Positions 6,143-13,703 of a DNA stretch of 15,558 nt are shown here, one piece after another. Below the pieces are notes generated by a model. The model had not been told where the DNA came from. It did not search any database and saw nothing but the letters and a program-made list of their open reading frames with translations. The stretch comes from Pseudomonadota bacterium. GTDB lineage: Bacteria > Pseudomonadota > Gammaproteobacteria > Steroidobacterales > Steroidobacteraceae. The stretch is taken from assembly GCA_021779875.1 (NCBI GenBank), contig JAJXZV010000383.1, forward strand, positions 1-15,558, given 5' to 3'. The position numbers and the translations under genes were made by a program. How positions within the stretch are numbered: position 1 is the stretch's first letter; each line of letters opens with the position of its first letter.

Positions 6143-8550
6143 AGAGCCACGCGCGGGTGGTGGTGATCGGCGGCGGGGTCGTTGGCGCGAGCGTCCTGTA
6201 TCACCTGACCAAGGCCGGCTGGAAGGACGTGCTGCTGATCGAGCGCGCGGAGCTCACCTCCGGGTCGACCTGGCACGCGGCCGGCGGCATGCACACGGTC
6301 AACGGCGATCCGAACGTCGCGAAGCTGCAGCAATACACGATCAAATTGTACGAGGAGATCGAGCGGATCTCGGGCCAGTCCTGCGGCGTGCACATCACCG
6401 GCGGCATCATGCTGGCGGGCACCCGGGAACGGCTCGACTGGCTGAAGATGGCCAAGGCCCGCGGCCGCTACCTCGGCATGGATCTGGAGCTGATCTCCGT
6501 CGAGGAGGCGGCGAGGCTCTTTCCGCTGATGGACCCGCGTCATTTCAAGGGGGCGCTGTACGATCCTATCGAGGGGCACGTCGACCCCTACGGCGTCACG
6601 CACGCCTACGCGAAGTCCGCCCAGATCGGCGGCGCCGAGATCGTGCGCCACACCCGGGTCACCGGCCTCGAGGCCCGCGCCGACGGTTCGTGGGACGTGA
6701 TCACCGATCATGGCAACGTGCGCGCCGAGCACGTGGTGAACGCCGCGGGGCTGTGGGCGCGCGAGGTGGGCCGCATGGCCGGGCTCGAGCTGCCGGTGCT
6801 CGCGATGGAGCATCAATACCTGATCACCGGCGATCTGCCGCAGCTCGCGGGCAAGCCCGAACAGCTGCACGCCATCGATTTCGAGGGGGAGATCTACCTC
6901 CGGCAGGAGCGGGGCGGAATGCTCATGGGCACCTACGAGAAGGCCGGAGTGCCCTGGTCGCCGGTCACGACCCCGTGGGACTTCGGCCAGGATCTGCTGC
7001 CGAACGATCTGGAGCGCATCGCGCCGAGCCTCGAGGTGGGCTTCGAGCACTTTCCGGCGCTCGGCGAGGCCGGGATCCGCAAGGTGGTGAACGGGCCGTT
7101 CACCTTCGCGCCCGACGGCAACCCGCTCATCGGTCCGGTGCGCGGTCTGCGGAATTTCTGGGTCGCCTGCGGAGTGATGGCCGGCTTCAGCCAGGGCGGC
7201 GGGGTGGGCCTCGCGCTCGCGAACTGGATGGTCGAGGGTGATCCGGGCGCCGACGTGTGGGGCATGGACGTGGCCCGTTACGGCGACTGGACCACGCTCG
7301 CGTACACCCATGCGAAGGTGCGTGAAAACTACTCGAGGCGCTTCAGCATCCGCTTCCCGAACGAGGAGCTGGCCGCCGCCCGGCCGCTGCGCACCACGCC
7401 GATCTACGAGAGGCTCGCGGCCCGACACGCCGTGTTCGGCGACTATTGCGCCCTCGAGCATCCGCTCTGGTTCGCGCCGAGCGCGTCCGAGGCGGTCGAC
7501 CGGGTGAGCTTCCGCCGCTCCAACTCCCATCCGCACGTGGCGGCGGAGTGCCTCGCCGTGCGCGACGCCGTCGGTCTGCTCGAGATCTCCAACTACGGCA
7601 AGTTCGAGGTGCGCGGCCCCGGCGCGGCCGACTGGCTGTCGGGCATCATGGCGAACCGGGTGCCGGCGGCCGGCCGGATCAGCCTCAGTCCGATGCTGAA
7701 CGAGCGCGGCAAGCTGATCGGCGATTTCACCCTGTGCCGCGTCGCCGAGGACCGCGTCTTCCTGGTCGGCACCTACGCGGCCGAGACGTATTATCTTCGC
7801 TGGTTCGAGCGCCATCCGCCGCCGGCGGGCGTGACGGTGCGCGCGTGCGCCATGGAATACGTGGGCCTCGCCGTCGCGGGACCGAATGCGCGCGCGCTGC
7901 TGCAGAAGCTGGTGCGCGACGATCTGTCGAGCGCGGCCTTTCCGTTCCTCGCCTTTCGACGGATGGAGGTGGGCATGGTTCCGGCGCTGGTCGGGCGCGT
8001 CTCCTTCACCGGCGAGCTGGGTTACGAGATGTGGATCACCGCGGAGTATCAGCGGGCGCTGTACGACCTGCTCTGCGCGACGGGCCGCGAATTCGGCCTG
8101 CGTCCCTTCGGCGGGCGGGCGCTCAATTCGATGCGCATCGAGAAGGGCTTCGGCACCTGGGCGCGCGAATATCGGCCGATCTACGGACCGCAGGAGGCGG
8201 GACTCGGGCGCTTCGTCGATCTCGCGAAGGGCGAATTCATCGGCCGCGCCGCGGCCGCGGCCGAACGGTCGGCCGGCGGCGAATACCGGTTGGTGAGCTT
8301 CCAGGTGGACGCGGCGGATGCCGATGCGCTCGGCGACGAGCCGATCTGGCACGACGGCCGCGTCGTCGGCTGGGTCACCTCCGGCGCCTTCGGCCACCGC
8401 GTGGGCGCCTCGCTGGCCCTCGGCTACGTGCCGGCCGCCGTCGCGGCGGCGACGGCGGGATTCGAGATCGAGATCATCGGCGAGCGGCGCCGGGCCATGC
8501 GGCTGGCGGCTCCGCCGTACGATCCCAGCGGCGGGCGCATGCGTGACTGA
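6139..8550 (+). CDS. Dimethylglycine/sarcosine dehydrogenase-like flavoprotein: DAO FAD domain fused to a GcvT-like folate domain
   Basis: This 803-residue two-part enzyme resembles DMGDH and SARDH. Residues 1-370 are a DAO-type FAD domain: GGGVVG at 11-16, Glu35 for ribose, and STWHAAGG with His46 at the place where DMGDH attaches FAD covalently. A short linker (about 370-440) follows. An aminomethyltransferase-like half (about 440-800) contains Asp529 (in KLIGDF) near the position of the folate-site aspartate, and SFTGELGYEMW, a conserved GcvT block. Such enzymes demethylate N-methylated amino acids and pass the one-carbon unit to tetrahydrofolate, giving 5,10-methylene-THF. The exact substrate (dimethylglycine, sarcosine or another) cannot be read from the sequence. 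ATG at 6139 is chosen because it forms an ATGA overlap with the lysR stop and directly precedes the FAD strand; an in-frame ATG at 6067 would put 24 unlikely residues inside lysR. The amino-acid permease gene overlaps its 3' end by 8 bp. Confidence 0.92.
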   Translation: MKSHARVVVIGGGVVGASVLYHLTKAGWKDVLLIERAELTSGSTWHAAGGMHTVNGDPNVAKLQQYTIKLYEEIERISGQSCGVHITGGIMLAGTRERLDWLKMAKARGRYLGMDLELISVEEAARLFPLMDPRHFKGALYDPIEGHVDPYGVTHAYAKSAQIGGAEIVRHTRVTGLEARADGSWDVITDHGNVRAEHVVNAAGLWAREVGRMAGLELPVLAMEHQYLITGDLPQLAGKPEQLHAIDFEGEIYLRQERGGMLMGTYEKAGVPWSPVTTPWDFGQDLLPNDLERIAPSLEVGFEHFPALGEAGIRKVVNGPFTFAPDGNPLIGPVRGLRNFWVACGVMAGFSQGGGVGLALANWMVEGDPGADVWGMDVARYGDWTTLAYTHAKVRENYSRRFSIRFPNEELAAARPLRTTPIYERLAARHAVFGDYCALEHPLWFAPSASEAVDRVSFRRSNSHPHVAAECLAVRDAVGLLEISNYGKFEVRGPGAADWLSGIMANRVPAAGRISLSPMLNERGKLIGDFTLCRVAEDRVFLVGTYAAETYYLRWFERHPPPAGVTVRACAMEYVGLAVAGPNARALLQKLVRDDLSSAAFPFLAFRRMEVGMVPALVGRVSFTGELGYEMWITAEYQRALYDLLCATGREFGLRPFGGRALNSMRIEKGFGTWAREYRPIYGPQEAGLGRFVDLAKGEFIGRAAAAAERSAGGEYRLVSFQVDAADADALGDEPIWHDGRVVGWVTSGAFGHRVGASLALGYVPAAVAAATAGFEIEIIGERRRAMRLAAPPYDPSGGRMRD

Positions 8551-9973
8551 CCCGGCGGGCGGCCAGCGCGGAGGCGGGGCGCTCACCCGCAGCGTGGGAC
8601 TGTGGTCCGCGATCGCGGTCAACGTCGCGAACATGATCGGCACCGGCGTGTTCCTCAAGGCCCGGGTCATGACCTGCAACGTCGGCAGCCCCGCGCTGGT
8701 GCTGCTCGCCTGGGCGGCCGCCGGCCTGCTCTCGCTCGCCGGCGCATTCTGCTACTCGGAACTCGCGGCGATGATGCCGGAGGCGGGCGGCGACTACGTC
8801 TACCTGCGGACGGCCTACGGGCGGCTCACCGGCTTCCTGTACGGCTGGATGGCCTTCGCGGTGGCGCGCGCCGCTTCGCAGGCGGCGCTCGCCGTGGGCT
8901 TCGCGATCTTCATGAACGTGGCGCTGGGCGGGGTGCTCGATCGCTGGCACGTGGACGGCTCGATGCTCGGCATGAGCGTGCACGTGGGCGGCCTGACGGT
9001 GGTGGCGCTGGCGGTCATCTGGAGCGTCGCGCTGGTCAATTGTCTCTCGGTCGAGGTGGGAGGCCTCACGGCCCTGGCGGCCACCGGGGTCAAGGTCGCG
9101 CTGGTATTCGCGGTCGGCGCGGCCGCCTTCCTGTTCGCGCCCCCGGGGGGCGCGCCGCCGGGATCGGGATTCGAGGGGACCTGCGTCGGCGTGGCGAGCA
9201 GCGCCCGCGGCGGCATCGCGGGCTTCGGCGCGGCCATGTTGGGCGCGCTGTGGGCGTACGACGGCTGGAACAACGTCGCGCCGCTCTCGGGCGAGATCCG
9301 CGATCCGCAGCGCAATCTGCCGCGTGCGTTCGTGGGCGGCATGCTGGTCGTGGCGGCGCTGTACCTGTTCGCGAACGCCGGCTATTTCCACGCGCTCGGC
9401 GCGGTGCGGATCGCCAGCGTGCCGCTCAATTCGTCGGTGGCCACCGAGGTGCTGGAGCGGTTCCTGGGACCGGTGGCGGTTTCGCTCACCGCGGTGGCGC
9501 TGATGGTCTCCTCGTTCGGCTCTCTGCACGCGAGCGTCCTCGCGAACTCCCGCATTCCGTTCGCCATGGCGCGCGACGGCCTGTTCTTCCGCGCCCTGGG
9601 CCGGCTTTCGGCGCGGGCGAACGTGCCGGCGCGGGCGATCCTCGCGCAGGCCGCGTGGGCGAGCGTGCTGGCGATCTCAGGGTCCTACGATGCGCTCACC
9701 GACTCGGTGATCTTCGTCGCCTGGGCCTTCTACGGCCTGAGCACGGCATCGTTGTTCGTGTTTCGCGCGCGCAACCCCGATGCGCCGCGGCCGTATCGGA
9801 CGCCGGGGTTTCCGTGGGTCCCGATCGTCTTCCTGCTGGTGACCGCGGCGCTGCTGGTGAACACCTTCGTGGCGGCGCCGCGCCAGGCCTTCGAGGGCGT
9901 GGCCGTCCTGCTGGCGGGTCTGCCGCTGTATGCGTACTGGTCCCGCCGCTCGCGGTCGGCGCGCGGCGCCTGA
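8543..9973 (+). CDS. APC-superfamily amino acid permease
   Basis: The 476-residue inner-membrane permease has about 12 hydrophobic segments. The first contains NMIGTGVF (residues 30-37), the unwound glycine-rich helix that binds the amino-acid carboxyl and amino groups in APC/LAT-type carriers. Other family marks are FCYSELAAMMPEAGGDYVY after segment 2, and WAYDGWNN in the sixth-segment region. GTG at 8543 is chosen because it overlaps the last 8 bp of the upstream oxidoreductase gene and leaves a short cytoplasmic N-terminus; no in-frame ATG lies suitably close. Coupling to the DMGDH-like gene suggests it imports that enzyme's substrate, an amino acid or N-methyl amino acid (inference). It is the last gene of the plus-strand operon and ends one base from the oppositely oriented pirin gene. 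Confidence 0.91.
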   Translation: MTDPAGGQRGGGALTRSVGLWSAIAVNVANMIGTGVFLKARVMTCNVGSPALVLLAWAAAGLLSLAGAFCYSELAAMMPEAGGDYVYLRTAYGRLTGFLYGWMAFAVARAASQAALAVGFAIFMNVALGGVLDRWHVDGSMLGMSVHVGGLTVVALAVIWSVALVNCLSVEVGGLTALAATGVKVALVFAVGAAAFLFAPPGGAPPGSGFEGTCVGVASSARGGIAGFGAAMLGALWAYDGWNNVAPLSGEIRDPQRNLPRAFVGGMLVVAALYLFANAGYFHALGAVRIASVPLNSSVATEVLERFLGPVAVSLTAVALMVSSFGSLHASVLANSRIPFAMARDGLFFRALGRLSARANVPARAILAQAAWASVLAISGSYDALTDSVIFVAWAFYGLSTASLFVFRARNPDAPRPYRTPGFPWVPIVFLLVTAALLVNTFVAAPRQAFEGVAVLLAGLPLYAYWSRRSRSARGA

Positions 9974-9974
9974 T

Positions 9975-10679
9975 TCAGCCGCCGGGCAGGTCGAATACCA
10001 GCACTTCGGCGTCGCGGCCGTGCTCGAGGCGCAGGTGCGGCTCGTCGGTGAGCCCGAGACCGTCGCCCGCGCCGAGCGCCACGCCGTTCGCCTCGAGCGA
10101 GCCGCGCGCCACGTGCACGTACAGCCGGCGACCCGGCGCCACCCGCAGATCGGCGGCTTCGCCGCCGTCGATCAGCCCCGCGTAGACGCGGGCGTCCTGA
10201 TGGATGGCGAGCGAGCCCTCGGCGCGGTCCGGCGACACGACCAGGCGCAGCCGGCCGCGCTTTTCCTCGGGCGGGAAGCGCTTCTCTTCATAGCCCGGCG
10301 GGATGCCGTTCTCGCTCGGCAGCAGCCAGATCTGCAGGAAATGCACGGGCGCGGTCGCCGACGGGTTGAACTCGCTGTGGGTGACCCCCGTGCCGGCGCT
10401 CATGCGCTGCACGTCGCCGGGCCGGATGGTGGAGCCGTTGCCCAGGGAGTCCTTGTGGGCGAGCTCGCCGTCGAGCACGTAGCTCACGATCTCCATGTCG
10501 CGATGACCGTGGGTGCCGAAACCGGCGCCGCCCCGCACGCGGTCCTCGTTGATCACGCGCAGCACCCCGAATTGCACGTGCCGCGGATCGTAATACTCGG
10601 CGAACGAGAAGGTGTGGAAGGACCGCAGCCACCCATGATCGGCACGGCCCCGGTCGTCGCTGCGTCGCAGATAGTGCAT
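9975..10679 (-). CDS. Pirin family protein (bicupin, quercetin 2,3-dioxygenase-like)
   Basis: The 234-residue cytoplasmic bicupin matches the YhhW/pirin family in length and layout. The N-terminal cupin carries the complete metal site at the same numbers as E. coli YhhW: His57 and His59 (in GTHGHRDME), then His101 and Glu103 (in THSEFN). The C-terminal cupin lacks metal ligands, as is usual for the family. YhhW shows quercetinase activity in vitro, but the physiological roles of bacterial pirins are mostly unknown. The ATG at 10679 has GAGGAG five bases upstream, and it starts 10 bp after the DMT transporter gene stops, so the two are likely cotranscribed. Its stop faces the permease stop across one base. 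No functional link to either neighbour is visible. Confidence 0.95.
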   Translation of the reverse strand: MHYLRRSDDRGRADHGWLRSFHTFSFAEYYDPRHVQFGVLRVINEDRVRGGAGFGTHGHRDMEIVSYVLDGELAHKDSLGNGSTIRPGDVQRMSAGTGVTHSEFNPSATAPVHFLQIWLLPSENGIPPGYEEKRFPPEEKRGRLRLVVSPDRAEGSLAIHQDARVYAGLIDGGEAADLRVAPGRRLYVHVARGSLEANGVALGAGDGLGLTDEPHLRLEHGRDAEVLVFDLPGG

Positions 10680-10689
10680 GGCATCTCCT

Positions 10690-11646
10690 CTAGGGCGGCG
10701 GGCAGGCGGGATTCAGCGGCGGCTCGGCCGCGCGGCGCTCGTCCAGGATGACGAGTATCCCGCTGCCGATCACGATCGCGCCGCCGACCAGCAGACTCGC
10801 GCTGGGCGTCGCCGACCAGAACGTCCAGTCGATGGCGAAGGCCCAGAGCAGGGCGGTGTATTCGAAGGGGCCGACCACGGCGGGCGGCGCGTGCCGAAAG
10901 GCGTCGGTCAGCCAGAGCTGGCCGAGCGTGCCCGAGACGCCGATCGCCGCCAGCCACAGCCAGTCGCCGGGCAGGATCGCGCGCCAGTCGCCGATGCTGA
11001 GCGCGCCCGCGCCGGCGCCGACCAGGAGCAGGTACCAGAACACGAGGGACAGGCGGGAATCCTCGCGCCCGAGGGCGCGCACGCTGAGCGCGCTCACGGA
11101 GTAGCACACGGTGGCGATCGCCGCGGCGGCCGCGGCCCGCGCGGAGAATGCGCCGCTCGACCAGGGCTCGAGGACGATCAGGACGCCTCCGAGGCCGGCG
11201 CCGATAGCGAGCCAGCGGCGCCGGGTGACGTGCTCGTTCTGCAGGACGACCGAGAGCGCCGTCATCAGCAGCGGCGCGGCGAGGAACAGCGAATAGGTCT
11301 GCGCCATGCTGAGCCGGTGCACCGCGTACACGAAGCTCGCGAGCATGGCCACGCCGAGCAGCGCGCGCACCAGATGCAGCAGCGGACTGCGCACGCGCAG
11401 GCTCGGCCAGCCGCGCTGCCAGCCGATCACCGGCAGAAGGCAGACGAAGGAGGCGACGCAGCGCAGGCAGGCGATCTGCAGCGGACCGTAGTGCGTCGAC
11501 AGGCGCTTCATCAACGCGTCCATGATGGAGAACACGAACACCGCGGCGATCATCGACGCGATGCCGCGCAGGCGCTCGCGCGCGGCCGGGTGCGCGGCGG
11601 CGCGTGCCGGGGCGGATGGGGCGGCGTGTGCGGTGGTCTGCGGCAT
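10690..11646 (-). CDS. DMT-superfamily transporter (two EamA domains)
   Basis: The 318-residue inner-membrane protein has about ten hydrophobic segments arranged as two EamA repeats (about residues 28-155 and 170-305). The first repeat contains MDALMKRLSTHYGPLQIACLR, a form common in the RhaT/EamA drug/metabolite transporters that includes S-adenosylmethionine carriers. The substrate cannot be assigned. The ATG at 11646 has no clear Shine-Dalgarno sequence and gives a 25-residue Ala/Pro/Arg-rich lead; Met32, just before the first helix, is an alternative start. A TACAAT box lies 11 bases before the ATG. The gene follows cbbP by 75 bp containing strong hairpins, so it probably has its own promoter. 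The pirin gene follows 10 bp later. Confidence 0.88.
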   Translation of the reverse strand: MPQTTAHAAPSAPARAAAHPAARERLRGIASMIAAVFVFSIMDALMKRLSTHYGPLQIACLRCVASFVCLLPVIGWQRGWPSLRVRSPLLHLVRALLGVAMLASFVYAVHRLSMAQTYSLFLAAPLLMTALSVVLQNEHVTRRRWLAIGAGLGGVLIVLEPWSSGAFSARAAAAAAIATVCYSVSALSVRALGREDSRLSLVFWYLLLVGAGAGALSIGDWRAILPGDWLWLAAIGVSGTLGQLWLTDAFRHAPPAVVGPFEYTALLWAFAIDWTFWSATPSASLLVGGAIVIGSGILVILDERRAAEPPLNPACPPP

Positions 11647-11657
11647 GGTGGCCGGTG

Positions 11658-11663
11658 ATTGTA
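11658..11663 (-). promoter_or_regulatory. Possible -10 box (TACAAT) for the DMT transporter-pirin unit
   Basis: On the minus strand TACAAT differs from the TATAAT consensus at one position, in an otherwise very GC-rich gap. Transcription would begin roughly 6-7 bases downstream, leaving only about five bases before the ATG at 11646, which matches the missing Shine-Dalgarno and suggests a nearly leaderless mRNA. No TTGACA-like box is found at 16-18 bp spacing, so the call is tentative. Confidence 0.3.
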
Positions 11664-11670
11664 GACGAGG

Positions 11671-11700
11671 CCCGGCCCGCGGCGGTAACGGCGGGTCGGG
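11671..11700 (-). terminator. GC-rich hairpin after cbbP, probable end of the cbb operon
   Basis: Ten-base arms CCCGGCCCGC (11671-11680) and GCGGGTCGGG (11691-11700) surround a 10-base loop. Nine of ten pairs are Watson-Crick; the remaining position is a G-U wobble in plus-strand RNA and a C/A mismatch in the minus-strand transcript of the operon. No U-tract follows on the minus strand, so this is not a classic intrinsic terminator. It may aid termination or protect the 3' end. Confidence 0.4.
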
Positions 11701-11714
11701 ACGGTGCCGGGGCG

Positions 11715-11730
11715 CGGACCCTCAGGTCCG
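11715..11730 (-). other. Small perfect hairpin enclosing the cbbP stop codon
   Basis: Arms CGGACC (11715-11720) and GGTCCG (11725-11730) form six perfect pairs with a four-base loop. The loop holds the TGA stop of cbbP. It sits about 15 bases before the larger hairpin at 11671-11700. It may contribute to termination or mRNA stability, or be chance in GC-rich DNA. Confidence 0.3.
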
Positions 11731-12618
11731 GCCGGCCTGGATGCCGAGGGCGCGGCGGCGGGTGTCCATGAGCTTGAGGATCATCGGGGTGAGGATCAGC
11801 TGCATCGCGAGCTCCATCTTCCCGCCCGGCGCGACGATGATGTTCGGGCGCGACATGAACGAGTCGTGGATCATCGACAGCAGATAGGGGAAGTCGATGC
11901 CCTTGGGGTTCGCGAAGCGGATCACCACGAAGCTCTCGTCGGCGGTGGGGATGTAGCGGGCCGTGAAGGGATTGGAGGTGTCGACCGTGGGGACCCGCTG
12001 GAAATTGATGTGCGTCTGGGAGAACTGCGGGCAGATGTAGTTCACGTAGTCGGGCATCCGCCGCAGGATGGTGTCCACCACGGCCTCGGTGGAGTAGCCG
12101 CGGGTCTCCTTGTCCCGGTGCAGCTTCTGGATCCACTCGAGATTGATGATGGGCACGACCCCGATGATCAGGTCCGCGTGCCGCGCGACGTTGACCTGCG
12201 GCGTGACGACCGCCCCGTGAAGCCCCTCGTAGAACAGCAGGTCGGTGCCGTCCGGAATGTCCTCCCAGGCGGTGAAGGTGCCCGGTTCCTGGCGGTACGG
12301 CTCGGCCTCCTTCTCGTTGTGCAGGTAACGGCGGAACTTGCCGCGGCCGGTCTCGCCGTAGCCCTGGAACAGCGCCTCGAGCTCCGCGAACAGGTTGTTC
12401 TCCGGGCCGAAGTGGCTGAAGTGCTCGTTGCCGGCGGCGGCGGCTTCCGCCATCTTGAGCTTCATCTCGGCGCGGTCGTAGCGGTGGAAGGAGTCGCCCT
12501 CGACCACGCTCGCCTTGATGTGCTCGCGCCGGAAGATCCAATTGAAGGTGCGCGTGACCGAGGTGGTGCCCGCGCCGGAGGAGCCGGTGACGGCGATGAT
12601 GGGGTGCTTGGCTGACAT
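11722..12618 (-). CDS. cbbP: Phosphoribulokinase, bacterial class I
   Basis: This enzyme phosphorylates ribulose 5-phosphate with ATP to ribulose 1,5-bisphosphate, the CO2 acceptor of the Calvin-Benson-Bassham cycle. The 298-residue length is normal for the octameric bacterial type. The P-loop reads GSSGAGTT at 12-19, the form seen in this class. EGDSFHRYDR places Asp42, His45 and Arg49 at the same numbers as the Rhodobacter sphaeroides enzyme, where Asp42 is the catalytic base and His45 binds the sugar phosphate. The ATG at 12618 is chosen because it has AGAGG five bases upstream and starts the conserved sequence; longer in-frame versions would run inside fbp. It lies 8 bp after the fbp stop and appears to be the last gene of the cbb operon. 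A hairpin surrounds its stop codon. Confidence 0.97.
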   Translation of the reverse strand: MSAKHPIIAVTGSSGAGTTSVTRTFNWIFRREHIKASVVEGDSFHRYDRAEMKLKMAEAAAAGNEHFSHFGPENNLFAELEALFQGYGETGRGKFRRYLHNEKEAEPYRQEPGTFTAWEDIPDGTDLLFYEGLHGAVVTPQVNVARHADLIIGVVPIINLEWIQKLHRDKETRGYSTEAVVDTILRRMPDYVNYICPQFSQTHINFQRVPTVDTSNPFTARYIPTADESFVVIRFANPKGIDFPYLLSMIHDSFMSRPNIIVAPGGKMELAMQLILTPMILKLMDTRRRALGIQAGRT

Positions 12619-12626
12619 GGATGCCT

Positions 12627-13703
12627 CTAGCCGGAGATGAACAGGGATCGTTCTTTGAACAGGGGCGAGCTGTAGGTCTGATCGAGCCCCTGGTCGTGCT
12701 CCAGGTGGTATCGCTCGATGCGCTGCACCTCCTCCCGGCAGCCGAGGATGAGCGGCACCCGCTGGTGCAGATCCGTCGGGACCAGGTCGAGGATGCGCTG
12801 CCGGCCGGTCGACGCCGTGCCGCCGGCCTGCTCCATGATCATCGCCATGGGGTTGGCTTCGTAGAGCAGGCGCAGGCGGCCGGCCTTGGCGGGATCCTTG
12901 GTGTCCTTCGGGTACATGAAGAGGCCCCCGCGAACCAGGATGCGGTGGACCTCGGCCACCAGCGAGGCGATCCAGCGCATGTTGAAGTCCTTGCCGCGCA
13001 CCCCGCCGCGCCCGGCCAGGCACTCGACCACGTAGCGTTTGACCGGCGGCTCCCAAAAGCGCTCGTTCGAGGCGTTGATGGCGAATTCGCTGGTCTCGGC
13101 GGGGATGCGCATGTTCGGGTGGGTGAGGATGAACTCGCCGATGCCGCGGTTCAGCGTGAAGCCGTGGACGCCGCGGCCGACCGTGAGCACGAGCATCGTG
13201 GTCGCTCCGTAGATCGCGTAGCCGGCGCACAATTGCTCGGAGCCCGCCTGGAAGAAGTCCTCCCGGGTCACCGGCTGCGCACCGCGCGGCGCCCGGAGCA
13301 CCGAGAAGATGCTGCCGACGGGTGCGTTGATGTCGATGTTGCTCGAGCCGTCGAGCGGATCGAACAGGAGCAGGTATTTGCCCAGCGGATATTCCGAGGG
13401 GATCTGGTACGGCTCCGGGAGTTCCTCGGAGACCATGCCGGCGAGGTGTCCGCCATATTCGCCGGTGCGCAGGAAGATGTCGTTCGAGACGACGTCCAGT
13501 TTCATCTGCGTCTCGCCCTGGACGTTGGTCGCCTGCGCCGAGCCGTATCCGCCGCCGAGCGCGCCGCCGCCGACGATGAAGCTGATGCGCTTGCAGGCCA
13601 GCCGGACGTGGTTCAGCAGACCCGTGAAGTCACCGGTCGCCTCGGGGAAGCGGCGCTGGTCCTCGATGATGAATTCGGTGATGGTCTTCTCGCGTGTCGC
13701 CAT
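12627..13703 (-). CDS. cbbF: Fructose-1,6-bisphosphatase class I
   Basis: The 358-residue enzyme hydrolyses fructose 1,6-bisphosphate to fructose 6-phosphate, a regeneration step of the Calvin cycle (and gluconeogenesis). Class I marks are clear: SEE at 92-94 and the metal-binding DPLDGSSN at 115-122, followed by IDINAPVGSIFSVLR. The N-terminus, ending in [14 protein letters not shown], matches proteobacterial FBPases and supports the ATG at 13703, which has GGGGAG nine bases upstream inside the end of cbbY. The first 74 bp overlap cbbY in another frame. It is placed directly before cbbP with 8 bp between them. By operon context it is the Calvin-cycle copy (cbbF); whether a second housekeeping fbp exists cannot be seen here. 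Confidence 0.97.
   Translation of the reverse strand: MATREKTITEFIIEDQRRFPEATGDFTGLLNHVRLACKRISFIVGGGALGGGYGSAQATNVQGETQMKLDVVSNDIFLRTGEYGGHLAGMVSEELPEPYQIPSEYPLGKYLLLFDPLDGSSNIDINAPVGSIFSVLRAPRGAQPVTREDFFQAGSEQLCAGYAIYGATTMLVLTVGRGVHGFTLNRGIGEFILTHPNMRIPAETSEFAINASNERFWEPPVKRYVVECLAGRGGVRGKDFNMRWIASLVAEVHRILVRGGLFMYPKDTKDPAKAGRLRLLYEANPMAMIMEQAGGTASTGRQRILDLVPTDLHQRVPLILGCREEVQRIERYHLEHDQGLDQTYSSPLFKERSLFISG

Noticed and set aside
6010..8679. An 889-codon open frame antisense to the DMGDH-like gene
   Set aside because: It has no recognisable domain, and its protein is dominated by Arg, His, Ala and Gly. Stop-free antisense frames are common in GC-rich genes because the GC-biased third positions of the sense strand avoid antisense stops.
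10553..12541. A 662-codon minus-strand frame running through cbbP, the DMT transporter and pirin in another frame
   Set aside because: It overlaps three well-supported genes on the same strand and reads as Arg/Pro/Ala-rich shadow protein.
12619..13230. N-terminal extension of phosphoribulokinase in the same frame
   Set aside because: The extra 200 or so residues are read out of frame through fbp. The conserved protein begins at ATG 12618, where catalytic residues then match reference numbering.
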